Notes: generated from the sequence alone by a model not told the origin. DNA of 64,000 bases from Beta vulgaris subsp. vulgaris (GCF_026745355.1 NC_079206.1:15182380-15246379), one strand, 5' to 3'; positions 12,028 to 23,729 are shown, counted from the first letter of the stretch. Made by a program: numbers and translations.

Positions 12028-12280
12028 GAAGAAACATTGTACACAATAAAGAAGAAACAGTCACAATCACAAATAATAAAAAGACTACATTTTTCTTCTG
12101 CGTGGATTGGGGGTGCTGTTTTGTGTGTTTGCCCAGTGCTACGAATGATTATGGAGGCTTAAAACCCCTCTTAGAGGGTCACTATCTCACGGCAACAGAA
12201 GTAAGGGAGCAAGGGTCCAGCTGTCATACCCATACCCATACACCAACCTAGGCCATCTGTACAAAACTACATTTAACAAT

Positions 12281-12890
12281 GAAAAGAGAGACCTTTTGAG
12301 CTTAGTGATCAAGGAATATGGTATGCAGCAAGTTAGAGAGTGCTTTAAAACTTGGGAAACCAATGAATTGTGGATTTCAATTATGGCCAAGTACAATCGA
12401 GAAGTAGAGGTTAGGGCTAATCCAAACTTGGAATGTTTGACCTTATTACAGATTATGAATATGTGTAAGAGTATAGATTGGTGCGTTTGCGGCAACAGAT
12501 CCAGGGTAAGAACGAACTCCAACTGATTCCAAAACAGCATGGTACCGGCATAATTTTTGTACTAAGATTGAATTGTGTTTCTAAATATTGCAGGAGCTAT
12601 GCATGTGCCTCATACCAAAGGTACCGCAGATTACTGTGGCTGAAACTTCTCAGTCTATGACCAATAACAGTGTGAAGCAATTTTCCGGTTCTGGGAATTC
12701 AAGAAAGCGAAGCCACAATTCACTTGTCAATGAGGGCTTGATTGCACGAGTTGCTTCAAATATGTTTCAGTTGTATTTAAGCGGTCAAATTACCTATGCG
12801 CAAGCCCAGCGTAATAATGATATTTATAGTGCAATGCTAAATCATGGGCTACATGTGAATGTTGAAATGATGTGAAGGCTTGCAGAAAGT
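12281..12890 (+). pseudogene. Exon-like fragments, right-arm copy
   Basis: Mirror of 7150-7760. The donor is at about 12507 (CCAGG/GTAAGA) and the acceptor at 12591 (ATATTGCAG). The reading frames translate identically in both arms over the protein-like stretches, with only a few silent or intronic changes. That suggests a recent duplication rather than selection. Confidence 0.45.
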
Positions 12891-13769
12891 CAGGGAAGTG
12901 AGGAGCAGCTCTTATTATCTATTGAGTCTGATAAGAAGATGTATGGGCATCTTTCGAGTGTCTAATGATCCTCAAAAAGTCTGATGGCGAATTGGTGATA
13001 CGCATGTAAGTGCTCATCGTCTTAAACATTCTTCTGGCTAAGTAACTTGTTTGTCCCTTCATCCTTTAAATCTTTAATAGTTTAAATTATGTCATTAGTT
13101 CCTTTAGTTGAAAGAATTCTGTCATTTTATTTTGATTTCTGAACTCGACGGAGTAGTCTAATATGACTAAGGAGTAGGGCAGACAGCAATTTCTATTTTC
13201 TTGGCTATTTTTTTATAGTAAAATGATGTTGATCGACTCTGATAAAGTGTCTCAATTCAAAAATTATATTTGTTTAAAAATAGGGTAGAATTATTGATTT
13301 CCTTGCTCCTGTAGGATACTATGGTAATCTCATCTATTGAAGCCTTCAAACGCGTGCGATGCAATCTATGGAGTTTGATCTACTAATATATTGTAGCATC
13401 TTTATTAGCTATGAAAATCAGACAATGATCATTGTAATACTTGTTTCTGTCTTAAATTTGGACCTCCTTCGGGACTATTGTATTAGCTATGGCATATGAA
13501 CACTGCCTTATCTTATATGCTCTTAAATTTGGACCTATTTAAGCACAATGCTTCTAATGGTGTTATATATGAACACTGATGTATTGTTATTTTAGAGGAT
13601 GAATGCTTTGCGAACTTGTGCCACTTTGTCAATTAATTTATGTATATTAACTTCTACAGGTGTCCTTTAGAAGGAAATGTAGAGGGTTTTGGTTGCAAAT
13701 GTGCAAGGAATCAATGGTGATTTTTTGAGTGCTGACATATACTATAATATGTACCTTTCATGCAGGGCA

Positions 13770-13930
13770 CTGAAAGAGAGCTCCATTCAGATTAAATGGA
13801 GGAAGAGAGAGCAAAATTAGGAAGCTGATGCAATTGCTAAGGCAGCGAGGAGAGCATGTATTACTTGTAATAGTTTATTTGAGTTTGGGAAACCTGTGAA
13901 CTTTGATGTAACTAAGACAGCGAGGAGAGC
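13770..13930 (+). pseudogene. LINE RNase H C-terminal fragment
   Basis: Encodes ALKESSIQIKWRKREQN, a stop, then EADAIAKAARRACITCNSLF. The xxREQNxEADAIAKAA pattern is that of the RNase H-like tail (RVT_3 type) of plant LINEs. An inverted copy is in the left arm at about 6100-6240. A further direct copy starts at 15745, immediately outside the right arm. Confidence 0.5.
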
Positions 13931-15744
13931 ATGTATCCTAGACCAATTCTCAAAAAAAAGAATTGTCCATGCAGCAAATCTCAATATTAAGGAACACATT
14001 TCAGAATATTTTACTCACTTTTCCTGTCTCCTAGATCAGAAACCACCCTGCACCTTAGCATTAAGCAATTAACATCATGATTTTCAAGCTCAATTACACC
14101 TACTAATGACGTCAAAAGCCACTTTTAGTTTAAGAAAGTAAACAAATAAGAAATGTGTTAAAGCAAAGCTATAAAAGTCAAAAAACGACCTCCCTTACTA
14201 GCAGAATTAAGCACAAGAACAATTTACATTAGAATCATCAACATTTGTTGCTCCTGCATCAATGAACTCCGTTAAGCTGTAGTTATTCAACGTATACCGC
14301 ATGAGTCAGCTGTGAACAAAATAAAACTTATCGAACCAGTATGGTGGTTTATATTCATTATCCCTACTATTAATTTTCAACATGTTTTTTCATGTTCGAA
14401 GTATTCTTTTTTTTTCAATCAGAATTCAGAAGTACTATAAAATTCGATGGTATTCAGGTTGGGCCTTGCATTACAATTTGTTGGGTATAGATTTTGCATT
14501 GTCAAAGCAGCAAGTTAAAGACTTCTGAAATTATGTAGGGGTATAGTTATGTGTATTCCCTCCCTCCCTCTAAAATTCCTAGATTTTTCTCTATGTGGCC
14601 TGTCAAGTAGATTACAATTGAACTACAAAGCTTGTGTACTGATTGTTGATTACAACAACAACAACAATAAATTCCATGAAATAATTTTTTAAAAAAATTG
14701 AAACTTCTACATTAAAGGTTAGAAATTGCTTCAAAATAGCAACAAACAAAGCAGAAAAATTAACATTTACATGAAATTAAACGACATGAATTAAAAACAG
14801 CACAATCAAACAAAATCACATAAAAATAACAAAATCAAAATCAAACAAAATCACAATCAAACAAAATCACGACATGAATTAAAACTAACAACATGCAATC
14901 ATTTATTGTTTCAATTCAAGAAAAAATTACCTTATGAAATTAAACGACATGCAATTCCTCCGAATTTCAATTCAAAAAAATTCAATTCAAGAAACAGTTG
15001 AAGAAAATTACCTTATGTGTTTCTGGCTGAGATGAGCCGGATGAGCTGGTTGCTGGCTCTGGCTCTCTCCTCTTTTCACCGCTTAAGGCTCTCTCCTCTG
15101 CTGCTGGTGTTTATGTATTTATTGATTTTTTTTTATTTTTTTTTTGTTGAAAATGAACATTAAATAGATGCAGTTGAAGACAACTACAGTTGGGTGTTTA
15201 TGTGGTTGGAGAAAATGCAGTTGGGTGCAATTACTTTAGGAGTTTAGGTGCATCATTTATTGATTTTTTTTAAAAGTAAAAATTAGAGTTGATCCACAAA
15301 CCAATGCAGTTGACCGGCTTGGATTCAGGCCTAGAATTATTGCCCAAAGCCCGAAATATTGGAGCGGGATTTTCGAGCTTTTTAGGGTCGGGCCCAAAAA
15401 AATTAATTGAGATGTCTGAAAATTGATTTCCAAAGCCGGCGCAAAAAAAGAAAAAATTGGGTCCGACCCGAATCGAGCCGAAAAAGTCTTGCCCAAAGTC
15501 CGCATTTTTTCTGGCGGGGCTAATTTTGATCAGCTCTACCTTATAGTATAATATTTGTTACCCTTATTTTTCCGTCACAAACAAAGTGCTTCAACAATTC
15601 CGTCATTCTGAACCCTGAAACTAAGTGGGGTGCTTTTGAATCTTTATCTCAAGTCTTTATTCGGTCGGAAGTTACCCCTTGAGAAGTTCAACCATTAGAA
15701 TTCATACACAAAAGCATTACACACTTATCGGAAAAAACTTGTAA

Positions 15745-15970
15745 TTGCTAAGGCAGCGAGGAGAGCATGTATTACTTGTAATAGCTTATTTGAGTTTGGG
15801 AAACCTGTGAACTTTGATTTAACTAAGGCCACGGCCAGTAACTGTACTGAATTTATTGAAGGGTTGTGTCCCTCAAACCAGTTAACTCCTGAACCTGATT
15901 GATGTATTAGGCACGAACCCAGGTTTTGTGAGAAGTAAGGGCTAATCCCTTCCGAGACGAGTTGCCCCAT
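15745..15970 (+). pseudogene. Second LINE RNase H tail fragment
   Basis: Repeats the RNase H tail found at 13838-13920 (IAKAARRACITC and FEFGKPVNFDLTK) and runs on to a stop near 15903. It is followed by repeats typical of the 3' flank, so this is the end of a truncated LINE copy. Confidence 0.5.
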
Positions 15971-16278
15971 TAGGGTTGTGTTTAGGCAGCGTTTGGTTGA
16001 AGGAATAGCCTTTCAAGTGGCTCAGTGTTCCCCACGGGGATTATGGCCCAAGGATGTAGCTTTTTTTAAAGCGTGAGGGCCTATTTAGATTGTTATGCAC
16101 TGCTCTATGTTGCCTTTGTGTTTCTCTCCCTTGCTGGCAGCCTTTGCAAGGTTGATATTTCTGTTGGTATGATGGACTTATGGCCCAAGGATGTAGCTTT
16201 TTTAAAGCCTGGGGGCCTATTTAGATTGTTATGAACTCCTATACGTTGCCTTTGTGTTTCTCTCCTTTGCAAGGTTGA
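15970..16278 (+). repeat. LINE 3'-flank repeat units
   Basis: Two related units containing TATGGCCCAAGGATGTAGC, a short T/A run and GGGCCTATTTAGATTGTTATG occur at about 16042-16115 and 16181-16232. They also occur at 19440-19790. The GGCAGCCTTTGCAAGG motif between them recurs too. Confidence 0.7.
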
Positions 16279-16279
16279 T

Positions 16280-17293
16280 AAGTGAGGTATTTGTTACTCA
16301 CTTTGAGAATCTTTTTGGGTCGAATAACTTAGTGGATGTGCAACCCATAATCGAAAAAGTGCATGCAACAGTATCTAGTGAAATGTTTGATTTGCTTGAT
16401 GCGGAGTGCGCAGGGGAAGAAATATATGAAACACTACTTCAAAAGCATCCGACAAAAGCTCCTGGTCCAGATGGGATGTGTGCATTATTTTATCAGAAAT
16501 TCAGGAGTATCACTGGCCCGAATGTGATTAGCAAAGTCTTAGAGGTTTTAAATGGAGGTGATGGTATACGAGCGATCAATCAGACACATATTGTTTTGAT
16601 TCCGAAAAAAAGGTGTGTGAGTCTCGGGCGGATTACACACCCATTAGTTTGTGTAATGTGCTCTATAAGATTGTATCGAAGGTTCTTGCTAATCTTTTAA
16701 GAAAGGTCCTCCCTACAATAATACATGAGCCACAATACCTAGGACTCAAATTGGACTTGAGTAAAGCCTACGACAGGGTTGAGTGGGGCTTTCTGCAAGA
16801 AATGATGGCAAAAATAGGGTTTCCTAGCAAGTTTGTCCAAGCTATTATGAGATGTGTTAACTCTGCCTTGTTCTCAATTTTGGTTAACGGCCAACCTTCT
16901 AGGAAGTTACTCCCCTCTCGGAGTCTTTGACAAGGTGATCCACTCTCACCTTTTCCATTTATTACGTGTGCTGAGCGTTTATCAGTTTTGCTTAGAGAGG
17001 TGGAAAGTAACGAGATTCATGGAGTTAAAATTGGAAGAAAGGTCGCGCCTATTTCCCATCTTTTTTTAGCAAATGATAGTCTCCTGTTTATTTGAGCAAA
17101 TGATGCATAAGTGGAAAAAGTCCTGGATATTTTTTCTATCTATGAAGTTGCTTTAGGTCTAAAGTTGAATATGGAAAGCCGAAACGTTGAGCCACAGAAG
17201 AAAGATTTGCTTCAGATGAAGTTGAAATTTAAGACAGTTGAAGAACACGACAAATACCTTGGGCTCCCAACCTACAATAACTTTGCTATGGAG
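16280..17293 (+). pseudogene. LINE reverse transcriptase, decayed
   Basis: Non-LTR reverse transcriptase blocks appear in order. They are KAPGPDGMCALFYQKF (about 16455), the THIVLIPKK block, a frameshift near 16610, DYTPISLCNVLYKIVSKVLA (16627), a gap where the usual intermediate block is missing, LKLDLSKAYDRVEW (about 16750), and QGDPLSP (16932) after an in-frame TGA at 16928. Then comes FLANDSLLF (about 17065) where functional enzymes have F-A-D-D, so a catalytic aspartate is replaced by Asn, followed by another stop and KYLGLPTY. At least one frameshift, two stops and one internal deletion make it nonfunctional. Confidence 0.85.
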
Positions 17294-17467
17294 ATGCGAG
17301 ACATCAAAGCACAAATGCAATCCCTGGATAAAAGAATGGATGAAATGGAAAAGAAGGAGGAGATGTATTGGAGGCAGAGAAATAGACAAGAGTGGTTGTG
17401 GAATGGGGACAAAATACAATTTTTTTCCACGCTAAAGCTAAGAAAAGAAAGGAGCGAAATAATATAG
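17285..17467 (+). pseudogene. LINE endonuclease-RT linker segment, out of order
   Basis: Encodes EEMYWRQRNRQEWLWNGDK then FFSTLKLRKERSEI, diverged from the W-x-Q-R-S-R-x-x-W-L-x-x-G-D-x-N-T-x-F-F-H motif. In plant LINEs this lies before the RT domain. Here it follows the RT C-terminal part, fused in frame, so the pieces are scrambled. Confidence 0.6.
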
Positions 17468-17504
17468 TGAGTGTGTGAAAGATGATGTCGGAATTGTGTA
17501 TGAA

Positions 17505-18232
17505 GATGAAGATCCCTAAAATACCATACAAGTTGAAACGAGAAAATCAAAAACCCTAAGGAGGAAAAACACTTAGTTAAAAACGTATCCAAAGAGATAT
17601 GAGGAAAAGAAAAACAAAGACGAGAAAAAAAATTGTTTACCAAAACTAGACATAAAAAGTCATCAATTAAGCGGCCTATCTTATATTGTTTCATACCTTG
17701 ATATAGGTATGACAACAACGCCGCACCTCAAGCATATGAGTCCACCTCGTCCAGTTTTTCGACAAATTGGACGTAGGATGTGTAGCAATCATGTCCAGAT
17801 GAAACTGGAACGATGATGCAGCACACTATCACGAGGAGAATTGTCTTGATCATCTGATCAATTGGCCTTTCCCGATCAATGCATATAGTCTTCAGTTGCG
17901 GTTGACCTAGTTTGTGCGTTTGTACGGGTAGACCAAATACCCGGGTTAAAGCCGTCAAATCCTTACTGTTTTCGGGGATAACTGGTTTGTCCATCCAGTC
18001 AAATACAGAACGTCATCTAGCGTGACGTTCATGCATTGACCACCACAGACGCTAAAACAGTATATTCCATTTTCATCTTCTTCCGTATAATATTGCATGA
18101 ATGTTTCAAACAACGGTGTTGAAAAGTTCACTTGGCCATGAGATTGGTGAACTTTAACAATCTCAGCAAGAAACTCCCCTCATCGTTGGAATTAATACGC
18201 TCATCAATCAAGTTTTGAAATGTAGTATTTAA
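17505..18232 (-). repeat. Left arm of PMD-derived inverted repeat
   Basis: Reverse complement of 18511-19252. It starts at GATGAAGATC(C) and ends near AAATGTAGTATTTAATC. On the minus strand it encodes KPVIPENSKDLTALTRVFGL and related sequence, the same plant-mobile-domain fragment as the right arm but with frame breaks. Divergence between arms is clearly higher than in the 11.5 kb duplication, with many substitutions and small indels. Confidence 0.88.
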
Positions 18233-18484
18233 TCTCCCTAGCACTTCAAGTTCTTCAGTATGGAAAAAAAATTACAGATAAATTTCCAATAAACAAGTGT
18301 TAAATTGACAAACCAACCCCCTCCGCAAAACATCCAGAAAGAGTCTAAAGATCACGAAAGAGATTCATGGTATGAAATCCTATTTTTGTTTTGGGCAGGG
18401 CAGTTGTTGACATGTTGCAGTCATGGATATACCTTGTGACATATTATTATTAGCATAAAAAAGGTATGAGATAAATGCTCCAAG

Positions 18485-18928
18485 ATGGATACATTGTATG
18501 CAATGTGGTCAGGATTAGATACTACATTTCAAAAGTTGATTGATGAGCGGATTAATTCCAATGGTGAGGGGAGTTCCTTGCTGAGATTGTTAAAGATTCA
18601 CCAATCTCATGGCCAAGTGAACTTTCCAACACCATTGTTTGAAACGTTCATGCAATATTATAAGGAAGAAAATCGAAATGGAATACACTATTTTAAGTTA
18701 TGTGGTGGTCAATACATGAACGTCAAGCTAAAGGACGTTCTGTATTTGACTGGTTTGCCCGTTAGGGGTAGACCAGTTATCCCTGAAAATAGTAAGGACT
18801 TGACGACTTTCACCCGGGTATTTGGTCTACCTGTACAAACGCACAAACTAGGTCTACCACACTTAAGACTATCTGCATTCCTCGAGAAAGGTCAAGTGAT
18901 CAGAGGATCAAGACAGTCCTCCTCATGA
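18485..18928 (+). pseudogene. Plant mobile domain (aminotransferase-like, PMD) gene fragment
   Basis: A 147-codon open frame contains HYFKLCGGQYMNVKLKDVLY followed by LTGLPVRGRPVI. This is the conserved core of the plant mobile domain (PF10536 type, as in MAIN-like proteins and many transposon-captured genes). Only this part of the domain is present. It forms most of the right arm of a hairpin and continues as decayed sequence to about 19030. PMD proteins act in transcriptional silencing and genome stability in Arabidopsis. Function here is unlikely, given the truncation. Confidence 0.6.
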
Positions 18929-19252
18929 TAGTGTGCTGCATCATCGTTTCAGTTTCATCTAGACATGATTGTTATACATCCTACGTCCAATTTATCGAAA
19001 AATTAAATGAGGTGGACTCATATGCCTAGGGTGAGGCGCTTTGTCATACTTAAGTCAAGGTATGAAATAGTATAAGATGGGCCGCTTAATTGATGGCTTT
19101 TTATGGCTATTTTTGGTAAGCAATTTTTTTTTCTCGTCTATGTTTTTCTTTTACTCGTATCTCTTTTGATACGTTTTAACTAAGTGTTTTTTTCCCTATT
19201 AGAGTTTTTTCTTTTCTCGTTTCAACTTGTATGGTATCTTTGAAATTGATCT
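18511..19252 (+). repeat. Right arm of PMD-derived inverted repeat
   Basis: Pairs with 17505-18232 across a 278-bp spacer (18233-18510). The outer parts share sequence encoding no protein (GGCCGCTTAATTGATG and CAACTTGTATGGTAT blocks), so the repeated unit extends beyond the coding fragment into its downstream region. Confidence 0.88.
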
Positions 19253-19429
19253 TCAGCCAAAGATGCCTCACACGTTGGCAATGATGGTGAAAGAAATTTC
19301 GAAAAAAAAAAAGCAAAAACCACTACCACAAGAAGCATACTCACAAGTTGGAAGGGCAGCTGACGCAGCTAGTTTCACTCCTTCAATCAACGGAGGCGGT
19401 AAGTAAATTTATGCTCTTTGGCTGCCTTT

Positions 19430-19800
19430 GTGCTTCTCCCCGTTGCTGGCAGCCTCTGCAAGGTGCTTCCTTCCCAGACAGTTCCCCCGTTAGGGTTGGG
19501 TTTTGGCAGCATTTGGTTGAAGGAATAGCCTTTCAAGTTGATGAGTGTTGCCCATGGGGCTTATGGCCCAAGGATGTAGCTTTTTTAAAGCATAAGGGTC
19601 TATTTTTCCCCCTTGTTGGCAGCCTTTGCAAGGTGCAAGACACCTTTCTTCCGAGACGAGTTGCCCCCTTAGGGTTGGGTTTTAGGAGCGTTTGGTTGAA
19701 GGAATAGCCTTTCAAGTTGCTTAGTGTTTCCCATGGGGTTTATGGCCCAAAGATGTAGCTTTTTTAAAGCCTTAGGGCCTATTTAGATTGTTATGTATGT
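19430..19800 (+). repeat. Tandem LINE 3'-flank units
   Basis: Two head-to-tail units of about 175-180 bp share GGCAGCCT(C/T)TGCAAGGTG, GTTGAAGGAATAGCCTTTCA and TATGGCCCAAxGATGTAGC. They are homologous to 15970-16278. A 119-codon open frame across them is an accident of the repeat. Confidence 0.75.
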
Positions 19801-19864
19801 TGCCTTTGTGTTGTTTGAAATTCTTTGAAATTTTATTTTCCCATGCAATTATATTTCCTACTAA

Positions 19865-20368
19865 GTGTTGTTTGGTTGACATTGTTTAGCATAGGAAGCT
19901 GAACTTCCTAGGAATTGGAATTTCTTAGTGTTGTTTGGTTGACAAATTCATGGGAAGTTGAATTTTCTAGGAAGTTCCACTTTCCACAAAATGGAGAAAT
20001 TACTTACCTAGGGGACCGTAAAAATTCTCATGAAACTTTCACTTCCCATGAATTACCAAACAACATTTACCAATTCCTAGGAAATATAATTACATGGAAA
20101 AATAAATTTCGAAGGAATTTGCATTCCCTACATTCTACCAAATTAGGAAGTGCTAAATGTTATTTGGTAATTCATGGAAAGTAAAAGTTCCATAGGAATT
20201 TTCACTTACCTAGGTCCCCCCAAGGTAAGTAATTTCCTTCATTTTGTGGGAAGTGAAACTTCCTAAGAAATTCTACTTCCCATTAATTTGTCAACCAAAC
20301 AATACCAAGAAATTCAAATTCCTAGGAAGTCCAACTTCCTATACTAAACAATGTCAACCAAACAACAC
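19865..20368. mobile_element. Foldback Tourist/PIF-like MITE
   Basis: The terminal inverted repeat GTGTTGTTTGGTTGACATTG (left) is mirrored at the right end by its complement, and pairing extends through most of the 504-bp element (AGGAAGTTxxACTTCC motifs throughout). CTAA flanks both ends (19861-19864 and 20369-20372). No coding capacity. Confidence 0.8.
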
Positions 20369-20371
20369 CTA

Positions 20372-20695
20372 AGTTAGGCGTCAAGTTACCGCTTTCTCAT
20401 ATACACCTGTAATCTGGGCTTCTTACTGGTGATAAATAATCATTTTGCAAGTAGGTGCACATGCAATTGAAGTACGAGATGTTCCTGTTTAATCCATGTT
20501 TAAAGCTAACTACACAGTCCACAACTGGAAGTAATGAAACATACACAATCTCCTAAAATGATAAGAATCATAATGCATGTTCTCAGCTATAGTAGTCTAT
20601 CTGGTAATTCACTTGTTCTTATCAAAGAATTCTCGTGGTTCAGTGTACACACTAGACAAAACTGCAGCTCTTGGGACATAGAGAACTCTCACTAA

Positions 20696-20741
<46 letters not shown>

Positions 20742-21141
20742 TGTGTGTGTGCGCGTGTGTGTGCGCGCGCGCCAATCATTCAAGCAGTAGCATCAACATA
20801 ATTTTACATACTCCAGGAATGACACAAAAACAATATATGCTTTTCTACAGAGTACTTATGCAAGCCACAGCAGACAGCAGCATCAACTCTCATGCTATTC
20901 AACTCTACCTGTCCACCCTCACAGATAGAGGGGGAAAGAAAGGAAAAGAAGGAAAGAGAGGGCCATGTACATCAAGATGGAACGCAGGAAAAAATTCAAA
21001 GAATATATTTTAGTATCTAGGACCTAAATGTTAAAAAAAGCAGGTCCCACACCTTGGAGCAATCGAAACCTTAGCTTGTTAAAGGTTTACCCATATGGGC
21101 AAATATCCCTCCAAAGGACAACTCCTCTCCAGATTGGAAGT
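20372..21141. other. Intergenic / TOM2B 3' flank
   Basis: No gene seen. Contains the dinucleotide repeat described separately. The part near 21050-21141 is probably TOM2B 3' UTR on the minus strand. Confidence 0.5.
20695..20772. repeat. (TA)n-(TG)n-(CG)n microsatellite
   Basis: About 20 TA units (20697-20738) followed by TG and CG alternations to about 20772. The whole tract is alternating purine-pyrimidine. Confidence 0.95.
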
Positions 21142-23729
21142 TCAAGACTCCCCTGACGATTGCTTTGCTTCCCCCTCTTGAGACTGCAATGCAAGAAATG
21201 TCATCAATACTCTAGAAGTTTACAGTGTGATAGAAAAATCTACAAAGGACATGTATGGCCATCTAAATCAAATCCAGCAATATAAAGTTTAAATAGCTTC
21301 AACAGCTGAAATGATTCGCATTGCATAAACATTAAACATAGAAATCAATTTATTCACGGGTGGCAAGGGAAGTGGGGAAGATAGTTACTTACCCGTTCGG
21401 AGAGACTAGGTTGCGTGGAAGACTTGAGCTGGGAGTTTTCCATGTTTGCAAGCAGCTGCGTTACAGTTTTTAAATGAGGAATGCTGCACATTTAAACAAA
21501 CAAGATGAGGATATGGAAAGGGGAATGACCAAATGATTTAACTGGCAGATAATTTACTGATTCAATAAAAATCTGGTCTAACTCCCTGGAAAAAAAAGAA
21601 ATACTATCAAAATACACAAACCTGTGTAATCCATTTTCCATATATGCATCAAGTGATGAAATCACTAGTGGCAGCTGCTGCAACACCTGCATCATTGCTA
21701 GAGCAATTCAGAAAAAAACTTGAACTGAGGCAAACTGCACTAACGTGTTCCACAAGAGATTTTAACATACTTGCCCTGTATTCTGATGGTATCTTTTTGC
21801 CAAAAGGTTCTTGGGAAGCTTAGCCAGGTGACCCTATACATGAACAAAATCAACATGATCAACCAGCTTAGTTGCTATAGATGTCGTTGTTCATTCAAGG
21901 AGCTCAGACATTTCAGAGAAACAGGTCTCAACCCCATTTGGAAGACAAGTCAGTTCATTTGTTTGCCCTGCATCACCAGATACCTTGCTATCGGTATCAT
22001 AAAAACAACACACAACTTAATTAGGCACACACCTTTTACTAGTTCTTCGCTATCACGGAACCCAAAAAAAGCTATGTAAAAGCTTTCTCCACCTTGAAAC
22101 TAAAATTCGTTTCTTTTGCTTTCTCAACCTAGGTTATGAAATAATTTGATGCATCAGCTACTTCACCACTCAACTAGTAATTTTTTCTGCTTATTGGTAT
22201 TCACCTACTAAAAGGCTTTTACTCAAAATTTTCATTGATCCTGTCAGTTCTCCCATTAAGAATTCAGCTTGATTTCTTATTATCCTTATTTTAACTTACT
22301 CTTTATTCATAATACCATTGCTTCAATGTAACTAAAGTGTCTTCGTCAATTCCATTTTTTATGAGTTGTGATACACCAAGCATTTCTTTATATAGTATGT
22401 GGGTACATATAGTTTCCCATTTGGCCCCCCCTTAATCAGCAATTTTCCTTGCCAAATGAACAAGACAATCTAGGCACTTGATCAAATTAGGGTTCAGTAT
22501 GCACAATAAGTTAGGTATCAACCAAGCTTGTCTGTCAAAATCAACTGAACAAAGCAAGAGAACATCAAACTTGGCCAACTGACTATTCCCGTTATCCACA
22601 AAAATAGGTAGGTTCATATCTAGCTTGAACCAAAAAAATAAAAAAAGGAACTTATCTCGTATAATTGGTAATTATTTACTTGTTATTAATTAGGATGTGT
22701 TTTCTTCACCTTAAAAATTTTATTAGACAAATAAGTACAAATTCAAATAAATTCCAACAGAATCTAACAAGTTTTGATAAGTTCCAATAACATCAAATAT
22801 AAGTTCCAATAAGTTATAAAAAGTTCCGACAAGTTTTATTCAGATAAGTTCAACAAATTTCAAGTGAAGATAATTCACCTTTCACAGTGTTCCCTTTTTT
22901 TTTTTGCAATAAGTACACAAGAAAAAAAAACTAAACTAACCCACTACTCATTGCCAAAAGCCATTTCGTGGGATACAAGATCAGGGATACAACTATTATT
23001 ACAGATCAAAACACTATTAGAGAAACCAATACTCGACTTACTCAACTTGATTAAAAATTCTATTTTGGGCCTAAGCTCGGATTTACACGCCAAGATGACG
23101 AGGTAGTTTCTATACATTCATTATTCTATCATCCACATCATTTTCAGTTACCCATCAAGTTGTTCATCTAACAAAAATATTCACACTTACGCGCTATTTG
23201 TCACTCAGCATTCGAAAAAAGTACTAAGAAGTCCAATTTTTAGTATCTTCTTTTGGCCAAATGTTAAAAAATACTTCATATTTACATATTCTATTAATAT
23301 GATAATTACTGGAGTTCCCTAATTTCTAAAAGAAATTCAGAAAATCAATCAATGAGCAAAATCAAGAACAATGTATAACTCAATCAATCCTAAACCGAAG
23401 CTCAAAATTAAGGACCAAAATCACATTCAAATATGCAGTTTCAAGAACCCTAGAAAATCGACAATAAGAAAATTGGGAAATGAAAATAACTATCTTCAAC
23501 AAGTACAAGTAAACAATATGTCGAATTTATCAAGTTCGCAAAAATGTTAGGAATTTCCATAAATCACGAATCATGAGAAGAGAGAGAAAGATGCCTGAGA
23601 GGGAGAAGATTGCTGCATAAGTTGCAGAAGATTAGAGGTGGATTGAATTGACTGCGATATTTGATCTGCTACCGATGCTTTCGCCGTTCCTTCTCTTGTT
23701 GATCCCACTCGCCCTCCCACCGTCGCCAT
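21142..23729 (-). CDS. TOM2B: Tobamovirus multiplication protein 2B-like (TOM2B), five exons
   Basis: Small host protein. In Arabidopsis, TOM2B is encoded at the tom2 locus needed for efficient tobamovirus multiplication, and its normal cellular role is unclear. Exons on the minus strand are 23729-23595, 21833-21771, 21686-21622, 21483-21393 and 21183-21142, giving about 131 residues (the Arabidopsis protein is about 122). Recognisable parts are VADQISQSIQSTSNLLQLMQ in exon 1, KLPKNLLAK in exon 2, VLQQLPLVISSLDAYMENGL in exon 3 and PHLKTVTQLLANMENSQLK in exon 4. The stop is TGA at 21144-21142. All acceptors are AG. Donors of introns 2-4 are GT (GTATGT, GTTTGT, GTAAGT), but intron 1 appears to use GC (CAG/GCATCT), because no in-frame GT precedes a stop. 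Intron 1 is about 1.76 kb. The identification is by recalled similarity. Confidence 0.82.

Larger units (their letters stand above)
11300..15740 (-). repeat. Right arm of the 11.5 kb inverted duplication
   Basis: Reverse complement of 4268-8739, 4.44 kb long. It carries the same fragments mirrored: RIPKLWDSLG block (11830-12027, minus), EYGMQQVRECF block (12281-12505, plus), NEGLIARVASNMF block (12588-12875, plus), RNase H scrap (13770-13930, plus) and hAT-like repeat (about 15287-15537). Confidence 0.93.

Noticed and set aside
19348..19707. 119-codon open frame
   Set aside because: Covers two tandem LINE 3'-flank units and repeats itself with them. Not a gene.
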